This document shows, in pieces, positions 1-12,389 of a DNA stretch of 64,000 nucleotides. Source of the DNA: Doris montereyensis. Its lineage: Eukaryota; Mollusca; Gastropoda; Nudibranchia; Dorididae. The first letter of the stretch is position 1. Each line of letters opens with the position of its first letter. The notes under the pieces are model-generated. The model was not told where the DNA came from and ran no database searches. It was given only the letters and a program-made list of their open reading frames with translations. A program made the position numbers and the translations under genes. Location: the NCBI GenBank assembly GCA_037039925.1, contig JAXRKP010000060.1, forward strand, positions 460,001 through 524,000, read 5' to 3'.

Positions 1-488
1 ACCTGTTGTGGTCTTTCGTTCAGGAAGTCTTTATACCAATTGATGATATACTCTGGAATTCCCATGTCCCACAACTTAGCTTTCAATATGGCGGTGTTCA
101 TGGCATTGAATGCTGAAAAGAAGTCGATGTACAGAGTCCCTGCGTAGTTCGAGGGTTTTTTGTCGAGATGTTTTCCGACTGCGTTTGTTACGGTGAGCAG
201 TGCGTCTTCCACGCTCAGTGATGGCTGGTAGGCAAATTGATGTGGATCCATTATCTTTAGATCTCGAACAGTATTGAGTAGGTGGCACTTTACGATTTTT
301 TCTAGACATTTCATGACTAGTGACGTGAGTGCCACTGGTCGGTAGTCATTTAAAGATGATGGGCGACGCTCTTGAGGGATGGGGACGATGACGGAGGTTT
401 TCCAAAGTACTGGGACTGACTGTTCGTCGATGGATCTCTGGAAGAGCGTTGTGAGTGGGACTGCGAGTTGATCGTAGCAATTTTTCAA
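1..488 (-). pseudogene. LINE reverse transcriptase fragment (CR1/L2/jockey-like)
   Basis: Read on the minus strand, one frame is open across the whole stretch and runs off the left edge. It holds the first half of a non-LTR reverse transcriptase. Recognisable blocks, in order, are VIVPIPQERRPSSLNDYRPV, then MDPHQFAYQPSLSVEDALL, then YIDFFSAFNAMN, which contains the first catalytic Asp of the polymerase. The block DPxQFAY...SVEDAL followed by a D-x-x-SAFN motif is typical of LINEs of the CR1/L2/Rex/jockey group. The second catalytic box (YADD or FADD) would lie left of the window. The fragment stops near 488, where a plus-strand LINE begins. It is a LINE relic, not a host gene. Confidence 0.85.
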
Positions 489-2410
489 ATGACACATGGA
501 AAACAATTGAAAAGAGGAAGAAAATTAAGAAGAAAATACTTGATGCAAAATCAAGCAGATTGAAAAAGAAAGATTGTCAACTCAATACCAGGAAATAAAC
601 AAGGAAGTCAAAAGGAATGCAAGAGAAGACAAAAGATTATTCATTGACAGATTTGCCAATGTAGCAGAAGAAGCATCACGAGTGGGACACGAAGGCAGAG
701 TTTATAGAATTGCAAAAGTAATAAGTGGAAAATATCAAGGAACTTCAGACCCGCCTATTACAAACAAACAAGGAGAACTTCTCACAACTGAGGCTGAAAA
801 AGATGCCAGATGGACCGAACATTTTATGAAAATTTAAGACAGGCCACCACCTCCAACAGAAGCAAGCATTGAAGAGGCACAAGAAGATTTGAATATAAGT
901 ATAGAACCACCTAGCTTAAATGAAATAACAGTAGCTATTAAAACTCCAAGGAATGGAAAAGCCACAGGTATAGACAACTTAAACGCTGAAATTTTTAAAA
1001 CTGAACCCGCTTTTTGCAGCAAGAATACTGCATCCACTCTTCACTAAAATATGGACAGAAAAGAAAACTCCGGATGAATGGAATAAATGTATCATAATAA
1101 AGATTTCCAATTAGAGACAATTTGCAGGACTGCAATAACTGAGGGGAATAACACTCCTGTCTATCCCTAGTAAAGTTCTTGCAAAAGTGATAATACAACG
1201 AATATCAAATGCCGTTGATACCTACATAAGAAATTAACAGGCAGGGTTTAGGAAAAGAAGAAACTGCTCGGATCGAATTTTCACATTAAGAAATATCATA
1301 GAGCAATGCAATGAATGGCAGAGACAACTGTATATAAACTTCATTGATTTTGAAAAGGCATTCGATAGCCTCCACCGAGAAATCATTTGGAAATTTTTCT
1401 AAGGAATTATGGAATACCCAACATCTTGTCCAGCTCATTAAAAGTTTTTACAATGAATCCGTATGTAAATTTGGAAATAGCAATTAAAATTTTGAAATCA
1501 AGACTGATGTCAGACAAGGGTGCGTGATGTCAGCAACCATCTTCATTATTGCTATAGACTGGATGATGAAGCAAACAACCAGTGATCAACACAGAGGAAT
1601 TAGGTGGACTCTCTTCTCTTCGCTAGAGGATATAGATTTTGCTGATGATTTGGCACTGTTGGCACACTCACATCATCACATGCAAGACAAAACATCACGG
1701 CTAAGCTCTTTTGGTCAACAGATAGGTTTTTAAATAAACTTTACAAAATATGAGCTAATGACATTAAATATACAAAATCCCTCTCCAATCCTCATCAATA
1801 ACAATACCAAGGAATTTGCATATTTAGGCAGCATTGTCACAAGTAGCCGAGGAGCTGACAAAGACATCAACAGACGTCTAAACAAAGCAAGAAACTCCTT
1901 CAAACTACTTCAAAATGTATTGAAAACAAAAGAATATAATACTAAAACAAAACTAAAAATCTACCAAAGCTGTGCCCTATCAACTCTACTATATGGATAT
2001 GAGTGCTGGCGGATGACAGACAGAGGCATGAACAAGTTATCCTCATTCCACACCACATGCCTGCGAAAAATCCAAAATATATTTTGGCCAAACAAAATTT
2101 CAAACGCGACTCTTCTCCGAAAATGCAAAATAGACCACATGAAAGACATCCTGCTTAAAAGAAGATGGAGGTGGATATGACACGTTTTAAGAAAAGAAGA
2201 AGGAGCATCACCAAGACTGCTCTACATTGGACTCCTGAAAGGAAAAGGAGATGTGGCAGGCTAAAGACAACTTGGAGACGAACAGCAGAGAATGAGATTA
2301 AAGACTGGGGTGAAACCTTGAATTACATAAAGACGCTTGTCATGAAAAGAAAGAGATGGAAATCCTTCATTGCTGCCCTACATGCCAACTGGCATAATGG
2401 CGGTAAGTAA
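489..2410 (+). pseudogene. 5'-truncated, decayed LINE (reverse transcriptase and C-terminal region)
   Basis: The plus strand encodes most of a non-LTR retrotransposon ORF2 broken by several stops and frameshifts. Visible in order are a linker with GELLTTEAEKDARWTEHF (about 774-825), the RT block ATGIDNLNAEIF (about 963), LYINFIDFEKAFDS with the first catalytic Asp (about 1330-1370), VRQGCVMSATIF (about 1510), and the FADD catalytic box at about 1639-1650. After these come FAYLGSIVTSS, LLYGYECW, CLRKIQNIFWP and a C-terminal KRRCGRLKTTWRR block. An in-frame TGA near 2178 replaces what is usually Gly in RRWRWIGH. The RWxEHF linker and the WxPEGKRxxGRPxxTWRR tail are known from endonuclease-reverse transcriptase LINEs (RTE/jockey-like); I do not assign a clade. 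The coding end is followed directly by a TAAG/TAA microsatellite tail. Confidence 0.88.
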
Positions 2411-2418
2411 GTAAGTAA

Positions 2419-2495
<77 letters not shown>

Positions 2496-2531
2496 AATAA
2501 TAGTAATAGTAATAATAGTAATAATAATAAA
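2403..2531 (+). repeat. (TAAG)n/(TAA)n microsatellite, LINE 3' tail
   Basis: A few TAAG units pass into a long run of TAA/AAT units with occasional C or G interruptions. It starts directly at the end of the LINE coding region, as expected for the microsatellite tails added by many non-LTR elements during target-primed reverse transcription. Confidence 0.9.
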
Positions 2532-2592
2532 ATATAATATTATGATTAGTGCTTGTCGCCCTTTTTACGGCGTGTCTTCCAATCGTTCACAG

Positions 2593-2789
2593 ATGCGCTC
2601 AATCCAGCCAGGAGTGACGAGGTCATGTCAGAATCGTCTGCCAAGTCTAGACGAGGGTCGTCTATGTTTGACATGGAGGAAAAATTGGAAAGCCAAAGTT
2701 AAGAGGAAGCAGCTTTAACACCACCACCAAAACCAGCCTCTAGGAGAGGGCCCAGGCCACCACTCAGGAAAAGTGCAAATACATCATAA
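2593..2789 (+). CDS. Possible terminal coding exon of an unidentified gene
   Basis: A splice-acceptor-like sequence (pyrimidine-containing tract, then CAG) ends at 2592. The following frame reads NPARSDEVMSESSAKSRRGS, then SMFDMEEKLESQS, and after one in-frame TAA at 2700-2702 continues as TPPPKPASRRGPRPPLRKS up to a TAA at 2787-2789. The biased, charged, Ser- and Pro-rich composition resembles a disordered protein C-terminus rather than random DNA, and an AATAAA lies at 3194-3199. The TAA at 2700 may be a real end, a substitution, or a base error. Upstream exons would lie left of the window or under the LINEs. The protein is not recognised, and the exon could be coincidental. Confidence 0.35.
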
Positions 2790-3666
2790 AAAAACCTCAA
2801 CAACATTACGAAAACCACACAACAACAAACAAGACACACCCCCCCCCCTTAAAAAAAGCAACCACAAAAACAAACTTCTCATCCACCCCCAACAACATCA
2901 CAATTGAATACCAAGGTAGCTTGAATTCTCCATATTCACCAGGCTATTTTATTCTGGACGGAAAAATGCACACACAATATCTTTTTGAAGTGCATTACAA
3001 TTTTCATACACTAATAGTAATAATATGTTAACGAATAATACATTATTTTAGATGTTTATTTAGTTTTGTAGAAAGCTTGTAATTCGTTAAACAAGGGAAA
3101 AACCGTTTACTTTCATTTAATGTGAGTACAATTTATTTGGTTTTAAAGTTATGTAGACTACAGACTAGCGACTAAGTCATACATACACTTTGCAATAAAA
3201 GTTGAGAAAACATATTGTCTCTGCAGTATTTGTATAGTTAATTTTAATATGATATTTCTTTATGTTTTTCTTTTTGTTTTGAGGCAAATGTAGTCATGTT
3301 AGCTTTAGATGTCAAATGGTTTATAATTTATACTGGCAGCCGTTGTGCAGTTGTAATATTGACGTGACATCAAAACAAAAGCATAATTAAGAAAACAGTG
3401 GCAAAAACAAAATCGTTATGAAGAAAAATACAATTGAGGGCACAATGGATCGATTTGTTGATGCATTACAATGCTGGGGCTGTCACATCAACTTCTATCA
3501 GTAGTATCAAAATCATGTTTTGTCATTTGCTTTATTGAAATTTACCCTGTTCACCATATGCGATGATCTCAAAGGGAGTTAAGGGGGGGGGGGGGTACCC
3601 TTCTGGGTGGGGTTTGAACCTTTTGGAGTGATTTATTTTGTTTTTGAGTTTGAATTTTTCCTTTTA

Positions 3667-3716
<50 letters not shown>

Positions 3717-4980
3717 TGTGAGTAGCTGTCAAAATATAGTCCTCCTATATCATTGAAAAGTGTGCAGGGTCCTTGGTTGCAATGGAAACGGCCGCCAACT
3801 TTGATTTTGACCCAATTTTCAAAATCTGTCTCCTCACTTAGTTATGAATAAAATCACTCAAAACCTCTCCACGTCTTGTTTTTCGATTCATTATCTAAAG
3901 AGTGACGATGGAAAATTGAGATATTTTGGATAGTTTTCATGTAATGAGTTTTTGAAAATAACATATATCGTGTATTGGCAAGCATATTTTCATTACCAAA
4001 ATTATTATTTTTCACAAAAACTTTATAACATACATATAAAACCCCCGACGTAATTATATTAATATTGACAAGAGGAACTTGTATGCCAATAGTATACAAA
4101 TCGTTCGGTAACTAACGGAGGAGATAGAAAATTAGTGTGAAATAACTACATTTCGAGAAAATGCAAATAAAGAAATCAAAAGGAAATAACACAACACAAA
4201 ATGCTTCAGACGGATTGCTCTTCTGGTAGCAGCTCCCTTATTCTTTCGACAGTCTCTGGCATTGTTTTTAATGTATAGAGGCTGTAAATCTATGATTAGA
4301 CGTGCACTGTTGCCACAACAGACATTAAAACTACCAGTTTTTTGTTTTATTTCTCTATTCCTATACTTGTGCGCGTGTTTACAAACCCACCGACCAGCAA
4401 CGCTTGGCCTCCACCTCTTACGTCACTCAGCGCTCGGCCAAATTGGCGAGCGTCTTTGTTGACAGCCAGCCGACATGTTGCCAGATCTAGCAATTAGCTG
4501 CTACATTACACGGCACTGCCATCTTCCCAGTCTGTGTTAGGGTAATTGACGTCAAAACGTTGACTATTTTTACTTTCCTCACCTACAAAATATTATGTAG
4601 CAAATAATTATATGTTATCATATGCACATTTCTCTGCCATAAACTTCTATATCAAAGAACAGAAAGTCGGCATTTTGGTCCCAAATTCGTTAACCAAGGT
4701 GCCGTATTCCCCCTCCGCCCCCCCCCCCACCCCTAAGAGGAAGTAACAAGACCAACGAAAGACGTGAAGGAGTTAAACAAAAGTAGGACCTACCAGAGCC
4801 CCTCCTAATGCCCACATTATGGCCTCAGGTATTTAACCAAAGCTTAAAATTTAATTTTCAAGTTTTCAACCATTGTGCTACCACTACCACTTACTCTTTT
4901 CAATGTACGTTTCAATTTTAATTCTGTTGATGGTAAGTACAAGCACTGCACTCTCATCAAAATCAAGTCGCTGTTATTCT
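2790..4980. other. Non-coding AT-rich stretch with microsatellites and a CpG-richer patch
   Basis: No supported gene. Contents are an AATAAA at 3194-3199, a member of the CATATG dispersed family at about 3525-3600, a G-run at about 3583-3596, and an (AT)n run at about 3668-3712. A probable inverted, diverged copy of repeat R1 spans about 3560-4130, with the TGGCGGCC...CCATTGCAACC motif on the minus strand. A less AT-rich patch at about 4360-4560 contains several CpGs and TTACGTCA and TGACGTCA-type motifs; it could be a regulatory region or transposon-derived, and nothing decides between these. Confidence 0.5.
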
Positions 4981-6579
4981 CAGCACTTTGTGATATTGCT
5001 TGAGTGTTGAATGCGAGCGAGTAGTGGCATTCTGACTACTTTGTGATATTGACTGTGTGCATAGACGAGTATGAGTAGTGGCATTCTGACTACTTTGTGA
5101 TATTGACTGTGTGCATAGACGAGTATGAGTAGTGGCATTCTGACTACTTTGTGATATTGACTGTGTGCATAGACGAGTATGAGTAGTGGCATTCTGACTA
5201 CTTTGTGATATTGACTGTGTGCATAGACGAGTATGAGTAGTGGCATTCTGACTACTTTGTGATATTGACTGTATAGACGTGTATGAGTAGACATTCTGAC
5301 TACTTTTGATATTGACTGTGTGCATAGACGAGTATGAGTACATTCTAATCACTTTGTGATATTGACTGTGTGCATAGACGAGTATGAGTAGTGACATTCT
5401 AATCACTTTGTGATATTGACTGTGTGTATAGACGAGTATGAGTAGTGACTTTGTGATATTGTGTGCATAGACGAGTATGAGTAGTGACATTCTAATCACT
5501 TTGTGATATTAACTGTGTGTATAGACGAGTATGAGTGGTGACATTCTAATCACTTTGTGATATTGAGTGTGTGTATAGACGAGTATGAGTAGTGACATTC
5601 TAATCACTTTGTGATATTGACTGTGTGCATAGACGAGTATGAGTAGTGACATTCTAATCACTTTGTGATATTAAGTGTGTGTATAGACGAGTATGAGTGG
5701 TGACATTCTAATCACTTTGTGATATTGACTGTGTGCATAGACGTGTATGAGTAGTGACATTCTAATCACTTTGTGATATTGACTGTGTGCATAGACGAGT
5801 ATGAGTAGTGACATTCTAATCACTTTGTGATATTGACTGTGTGCATAGACGAGTATGAGTAGTGACATTCTAATCACTTTGTGATATTGACTGTGTGCAT
5901 AGACGTGTATGAGTAGTGACATTCTAATCACTTTGTGATATTGACTGTGTGCATAGACGAGTATGAGTAGTGACATTCTAATCACTTTGTGATATTGACT
6001 GTGTGCATAGACGAGTATGAGTAGTGACATTCTAATCACTTTGTGATATTGACTGTGTGCATAGACGAGTATGAGTAGTGGCATTCTGACAACTTTGTGA
6101 TATTGACTGTGTGCATAGACGAGTATGAGTAGTGACATTCTAATCACTTTGTGATATTGAGTGTGTGTATAGACGAGTATGAGTAGTGACATTCTAATCA
6201 CTTTGTGATATTGACTGTGTGTATGAGTAGTGACATTCTAATCACTTTGTGATATTGTTTGTGTGTATGAGTAGTGACATTCTAATCACTTTGTGATATT
6301 AAGTGTGTGTATGAGTAGTGACATTCTAATCACTTTGTGATATTAAGTGTGTGTATGAGTAGTGACATTCTAATCACTTTGTGATATTGAGTGCGTGTAT
6401 GAGTAGTGACATTCTAATCACTTTGTGATATTAAGTGTGTGTATGAGTGGTGACATTCTGACTACTTTGGGATATTGAGTGTATGTATAGACGAGTATGA
6501 GTAGTGACATTCTGGTCATTTTATGACATTGCGTGTGTGTATGAGTAGTGACATTCTAATCACTTTGTGATATTAAGTA

Positions 6580-6611
<32 letters not shown>

Positions 6612-8870
6612 CGAGTAGTGCCATTCTCGTCACTTGGTGATATTGAGTGTGTGTGTATGTGTGTGCGTGTATGACTAGTTACATTCTAATCACTTTGTGA
6701 TATTAAGTGTGTGTGTGTGTGTGTGTGCGTGTGTGTGTGAGTAGTGCCATTTTCGTCACTTTGTGATATTGAGTGTGTGTGTGTGTGTGTATGAGTAGTT
6801 GCATTCTAATAATTTTGTGATATTAAGTATGTGTGTGTATATGAGTAGTTACATTCTGATCACTTTGTGATATTGATTGTGTGTATGAGTAGTGACATTC
6901 TAATCACTTTGTGATATTGATTTTGTGTATGAGTAGTTACAGTCTGATCACTTTGTGATATTGATTGTGTGTGTATGAGTAGTTACATTCAGATCACTTT
7001 GTGATATTGATTGTGTGTGTGTATGAGTAGTGACAGTCTGATCACTTTGTGATATTGAATGTGTGTATGAGTAGTTACATTCTGATCATTTTGTGATACT
7101 GATTGTGTGTGTATGAGTAGTGACAGTCTGATCACTTTGTGATATTGAGTGTGTGTATGAGTAGTTACATTCTGATCATTTTGTGATACTAATTGTGTGT
7201 GTATGAGTAGTGACAGTCTGATCACTTTGTGATATTGAGTGTGTGTGTGTATGAGTAGTGACAGTCTGATCATTTTGTGATATTGAGTGTGTGTGTGTGT
7301 GTGTATGAGTAGTGACAGTCTGATCACTTTGTGATATTGAGTGTGTGTGTGTATGAGTAGTGACAGTCTGATCACTTTGTGATATTGAGTGTGTGTGTGT
7401 ATGAGTAGTGACAGTCTGATCACTTTGTGATATTGAGTGTGTGTATGAGTAGTTACAGTCTGATCACTTTGTGATTATGAGTGTGTGTGTATGAGTAGTT
7501 ACATTCTGATCACTTTGTGATATTGAGTGTGTGTGTGTATGAGTAGTTACAATCTAATCACTTTGTGATATTGAGTGTGTGTGTGTATTAGTAGTTACAA
7601 TCTAATCACTTTGTGATATTGAGTGTGTGTGTATGAGTAGTTACAGTCTAATCACTTTGTGATATTGAGTGTGTGTGTGTATGAGTATTTGCAGTCTGAT
7701 CACTTTGTGATATTGAGTGTGTGTGTGTATGAGTAGTAACATTCTGATCACTTTGTGATATTGAGTGTGTGTATGAGTAGTTACAGTCAATGATCACTTT
7801 GTGATATTGAGTGTGTGTGTATGAGTAGTAACATTCTGATCACTTTGTGATATTGAGTGTGTGTGTATGAGTAGTGACAGTCTGATCACTTTTTGATATT
7901 GAGTGTGTGTGTATGAGTAGTAACATTCTGATCACTTTGTGATATTGAGTGTGTATATGAGTAGTTACAGTCAATGATCACTTTGTGATATTGAGTGTGT
8001 GTGTATGAGTAGTAACATTCTGATCACTTTGTGATATTGAGTGTGTGTATGAGTAGTTACAGTCAATGATCACTTTGTGATATTGAGTGTGTATATGAGT
8101 AGTTACAGTCAATGATCACTTTGTGATATTGAGTGTGTGTGTGTATGAGTAGTAACATTCTGATCACTTTGTGATATTGAGTGTGTGTATGAGTAGTTAC
8201 AGTCAATGATCACTTTGTGATATTGAGTGTGTGTGTATGAGTAGTAACATTCTGATCACTTTGTGATATTGAGTGTGTGTATGAGTAGTTACAGGCGATG
8301 ATCACTTTGTGATATTGAGTGTGTGTATGAGTAGTAACATTCTGATCACTTTGTGATATTGAGTGTGTGTATGAGTAGTTACAGTCAATGATCACTTTGT
8401 GATATTGAGTGTGTGTATGAGTAGTTACATTCTGATCACTTTGTCATATTGAGTGTGTGTATGAGTAGTTACAGTCTGATCACTTTGTGATATTGAGTGT
8501 GTGTATGAGTAGTTACAGTCTGATCACTTTGTGATATTGAGTGTGTGTATGAGTAGTTACAGTCTGATCATTTTGTGATATTGAGTGTGTGTGTATGAGT
8601 AGTAACATTCTGATCACTTTGTGATATCGAGTGTGTGTATGAGTAGTTACAGTCTAATCACTTTGTGATATTGAGTGTGTGTGTGTGTGTGTGTATGAGT
8701 AGTTACAGTCTGATCACTTTGTGACATTGAGTGTGTGTATGAGTAGTTACATTCTGATCACTTTGTGACATTGAGTGTGTGTGTGTATGAGTAGTTACAG
8801 TCTGATCACTTTGTGATATTGAGTGTGTGTGTGTATGAGTAGTTACAGTCTAATCACTTTGTGATATTGA

Positions 8871-8901
<31 letters not shown>

Positions 8902-11900
8902 AGTAGTTACAGTCTGATCACTTTGTGATATTGAGTGTGTGTGTGTATGAGTATTTGCAGTCTGATCACTTTGTGATATTGAGTGTGTGTGTATGAGTAG
9001 TAACATTCTGATCACTTTGTGATATTGAGTGTGTGTATGAGTAGTTACAGTCAATGATCACTTTGCGATAGTGAGTGTGTGTGTATGAGTAGTAACATTC
9101 TGATCACTTTGTGATATTGAGTGTGTGTATGAGTAGTTACAGTCAATGATCACTTTGTGATATTGAGTGTGTGTATGAGTAGTTACAGTCTAATCACTTT
9201 GTGATATTGAGTGTGTGTGTGTATGAGTAGTAACATTCTGATCACTTTGTGATATTGAGTGTGTGTATGAGTAGTTACAGTCAATGATCACTTTGTGATA
9301 TTGAGTGTGTGTATGAGTAGTTACATTCTGATCACTTTGTGATATTGAGTGTGTGTATGAGTAGTTACAGTCTGATCACTTTGTGATATTGAGTGTGTGT
9401 GTATGAGTAGTTACAGTCTGATCACTTTGTGATATTGAGTGTGTGTGTATGAGTAGTTACAGTCTGATCACTTTTTGATATTGAGTGTGTGTGTATGAGT
9501 AGTTACATTCTGATCACTTTGTGATATTGAGTGTGTGTATGAGTAGTTACAGTCTGATCATTTTGTGATATTGAGTGTGTATATGAGTAGTTACAGCCTG
9601 ATCACCTTGTGATATTGAGTGTGTGTGTATGAGTAGTTACAGTCTGATCACTTTGTGATATTCAGTGTGTGTATGAGTAGTTACATTCTGATCACTTTGT
9701 GATATTGAGTGTGTGTGTGTATGAGTAGTAACATTCTGATCACTTTGTGATATTGAGTGTGTGTGTGTATGAGTAGTAACATTCTGATCACTTTGTGATA
9801 TTGAGTGTGTGTGTGTGTATGAGTAGTAACATTCTGATCACTTTGTGATATTGAGTGTGTATATGAGTAGTTACAGTCTAATCACTTTGTTATATTGAGT
9901 GTGTGTATGAGTAGTTACATTCTAATCACTTTGTGATATTGAGTGTGTGTGTATGAGTATTTACAGTCTAATCACTTTGTGATATTGAGTGTGTGTATGA
10001 GTAGTTACAGTCTGATCACTTTGTTATATTGATTGTGTGCATGGGTATTTACATTATGATCACTTTGTAATATTGAGTGTGTGTGTATGAGTAGTTAACA
10101 TTCTAATCACTTTGTAGTATGGAGTGTGTGTATATGAGTATGAGTAGCGACATTCTGATCATTTTGTTATATTGAGTGTGTGTATGAGTAGTTACAGTCA
10201 ATGATCACTTTGTTATATTGAGTATGTGTATGAATAGCGACATTCTGATCACTTTGTTATAATGATTGTGTGTATGAGTAGCGACATTCTGATCCCTTTG
10301 TTATATTGATTGTGTGTATGAGTAGCGACATTCTGATCACTTTGTTATAATGATTGTGTGTATGAGTAGCGACATTCTGATCATTTTGTTATATTGATTG
10401 TGTGTATGAGTAGCGACATTCTGATCCCTTTGTTATTGTTATATTGATTGTGTGTATGAGTAGCGACATTCTGATCACTTAGTTATAATTTATATTGATT
10501 GTGTGTATGAGTAGCGACATTCTGATCACTTTGTTATAATTTATATTGATTGTGTGTATGAGTAGCGACCTTCTGATCATTTTGTTATATTGATTGTGTG
10601 TATGAGTAGCGACATTCTGATCATTTTGTTATATTGATTGTGTGTATGAGTAGCGACCTTCTGATCACTTAGTTATATTGAGTATGTGTATGAATAGCGA
10701 CATTCTGATCACTTAGTTATATTGATTGTGTGTATGAGTAGTTACATTCTGATCACTTAGTTATATTAAGTGTGTGTATGAGTAGCGACCTTCTGATTAC
10801 TTAGTTATATTGAGTATGTGTATGAGTAGCGACCTTCTGATCACTTTATTATATTGAGTGTGTGTATGAGTAGCGACATTCTGATCACTTAGTTATATTG
10901 AGTGTGTGTATGAGTAGCGACCTTCTGATCACTTAGTTATATTGAGTATGTGTATGAGAAGTGACCTTCTGACCACTTTGTTATATTGATTGTGTGTATG
11001 ACTAGCGACATTCTGATCATTATATTAATATTGAGCGTGTTAAGTGTGTATGAGTCGCGACATTCTGATCATTATTTTAATATTGAATGTGTATGAGTAG
11101 CGACATTCTGATCACTATTTTAATGTTGAGTGTGTGTTTTACATTCTGATCATTTTTTATAGTGTGTGTGAGTACTGACATTCTGATCACTATAGTTATA
11201 TTGAGAATGTGCATGGACGTGTATGAGTAGTGCCCTTTTTGTTATATTGAGTGTGTGTATTTGTATAATCGAGTAGTGACTACTGACATCCTGATCAGTG
11301 GCATTCTGATCACTTGTGATATTGTGTGTGTATGTACGTGTATGAGTAGATTTAGTGGCATTCTGATCCCTCTGTGATATTGTGTGTGTATGGACGTGTA
11401 TGAGTAGATTTAGTGGCATTTTGATCCCTCTGTGATATTGTAGTTTGTATAGTATGAGTAGATTTAGTGACATCCTGATCCCTCTGTGATATTGTGTGTG
11501 TATGTACGTGTATGAGTAGATTTAGTGGCATTCTGATCACTTTGTGATATTGTGTGTGTATGTACGTGTATGAGTAGATTTAGTGGCATTCTGATCACTC
11601 TGTGATATGTGTGTGTATGTACGTGTATGAGTAGATTTAGTGGCATTCTGATCCCTCTGTGATATTGTGTGTGTATGAGTATGAGTAGATTTAGTGACAT
11701 CCTGATCCTCTGTGATATTGTGTGTGTATGTACGTGTATGAGTAGATTTAGTGGCATTCTGATCACTTTGTGATATTGTGTGTGTATGTACGTGTATGAG
11801 TAGATTTAGTGGCATTCTGATCACTTTGTGATATTGTGTGTGTATGTACGTGTATGAGTAGATTTAGTGGCATTCTGATCCCTCTGTGATATTGAGTGTG

Positions 11901-12010
11901 TATGAGTATGAGTAGATTTAGTGACATCCTGATCCCTCTGTGATATTGTGTGTGTATGTACGTGTATGAGTAGATTTAGTGGCATTCTGATCACTTTGTG
12001 ATATCATATT
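4980..12010 (+). repeat. Large tandem satellite array, 43-60 bp units, several subfamilies
   Basis: About 7 kb of head-to-tail repeats share a core that reads roughly TATGAGTAGTGACATTCT, then ATCACTTTGTGAT, then ATTGAGTGTGTG. Subfamilies follow one another in order. About 4980-6560 has 54-bp units with a CATAGACGAG insert. About 6560-10020 has units of variable length because of an expanding GT tract. About 10020-11110 has 44-bp units with GTAGCGACATTCT and TTTGTTAT. About 11280-12010 has 56-bp units with GTACGTG and GATTTAGTGGC. There are well over 100 units. Because 54 bp is a multiple of three, long minus-strand open frames appear (such as 4963-5499 and 5671-6201); these are repeat artefacts, not genes. 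Confidence 0.97.
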
Positions 12011-12389
12011 GAGTGTATCATATCACGTGTAGTGATATTATTATGAGTATGAGCAGCGACATTCTGACCACCTTGTGATATTGAATGCGTGAATTATGTG
12101 TATGTATGAGCAGTGACAAAACTTTTTTCTGATCACTTTTTTATTTGAGTGTACGTATGTATGTGTATTTGTAGTGTAGTGATATTATTATGCTCACTTT
12201 TTTAAAATTGAGTGCGTACTGGCACAGACTGAGTGTAAACTAATCGTATTTGGATGTAAATTTAAAAATCTAAGAGGAAAAAAAAGATGTGGAGATGATC
12301 TGCCTCAAATTTCCTGATTTGGGGGTGCAGGGGGTGGGGGGTGTCCTGTGTGTGTCCCCTGAGAAGGCAGTTTTACCACAAAGGGGACA

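Noticed and set aside
76..309. 77-residue minus-strand open frame at the left edge
   Set aside because: A shadow of the reverse transcriptase, which is read in another minus frame across the same bases.
4963..6201. Long minus-strand open frames encoding repeats of MSLLILVYAHSQYHKVIR-like peptide
   Set aside because: The satellite unit here is 54 bp, an exact multiple of three, so any frame without a stop in one unit stays open. The frames break wherever unit length changes, and no start context or splice signal supports a gene.
4980..12010. CRISPR-like array of short repeats
   Set aside because: Units are contiguous tandem monomers without unique spacers, in eukaryotic DNA. It is a satellite.
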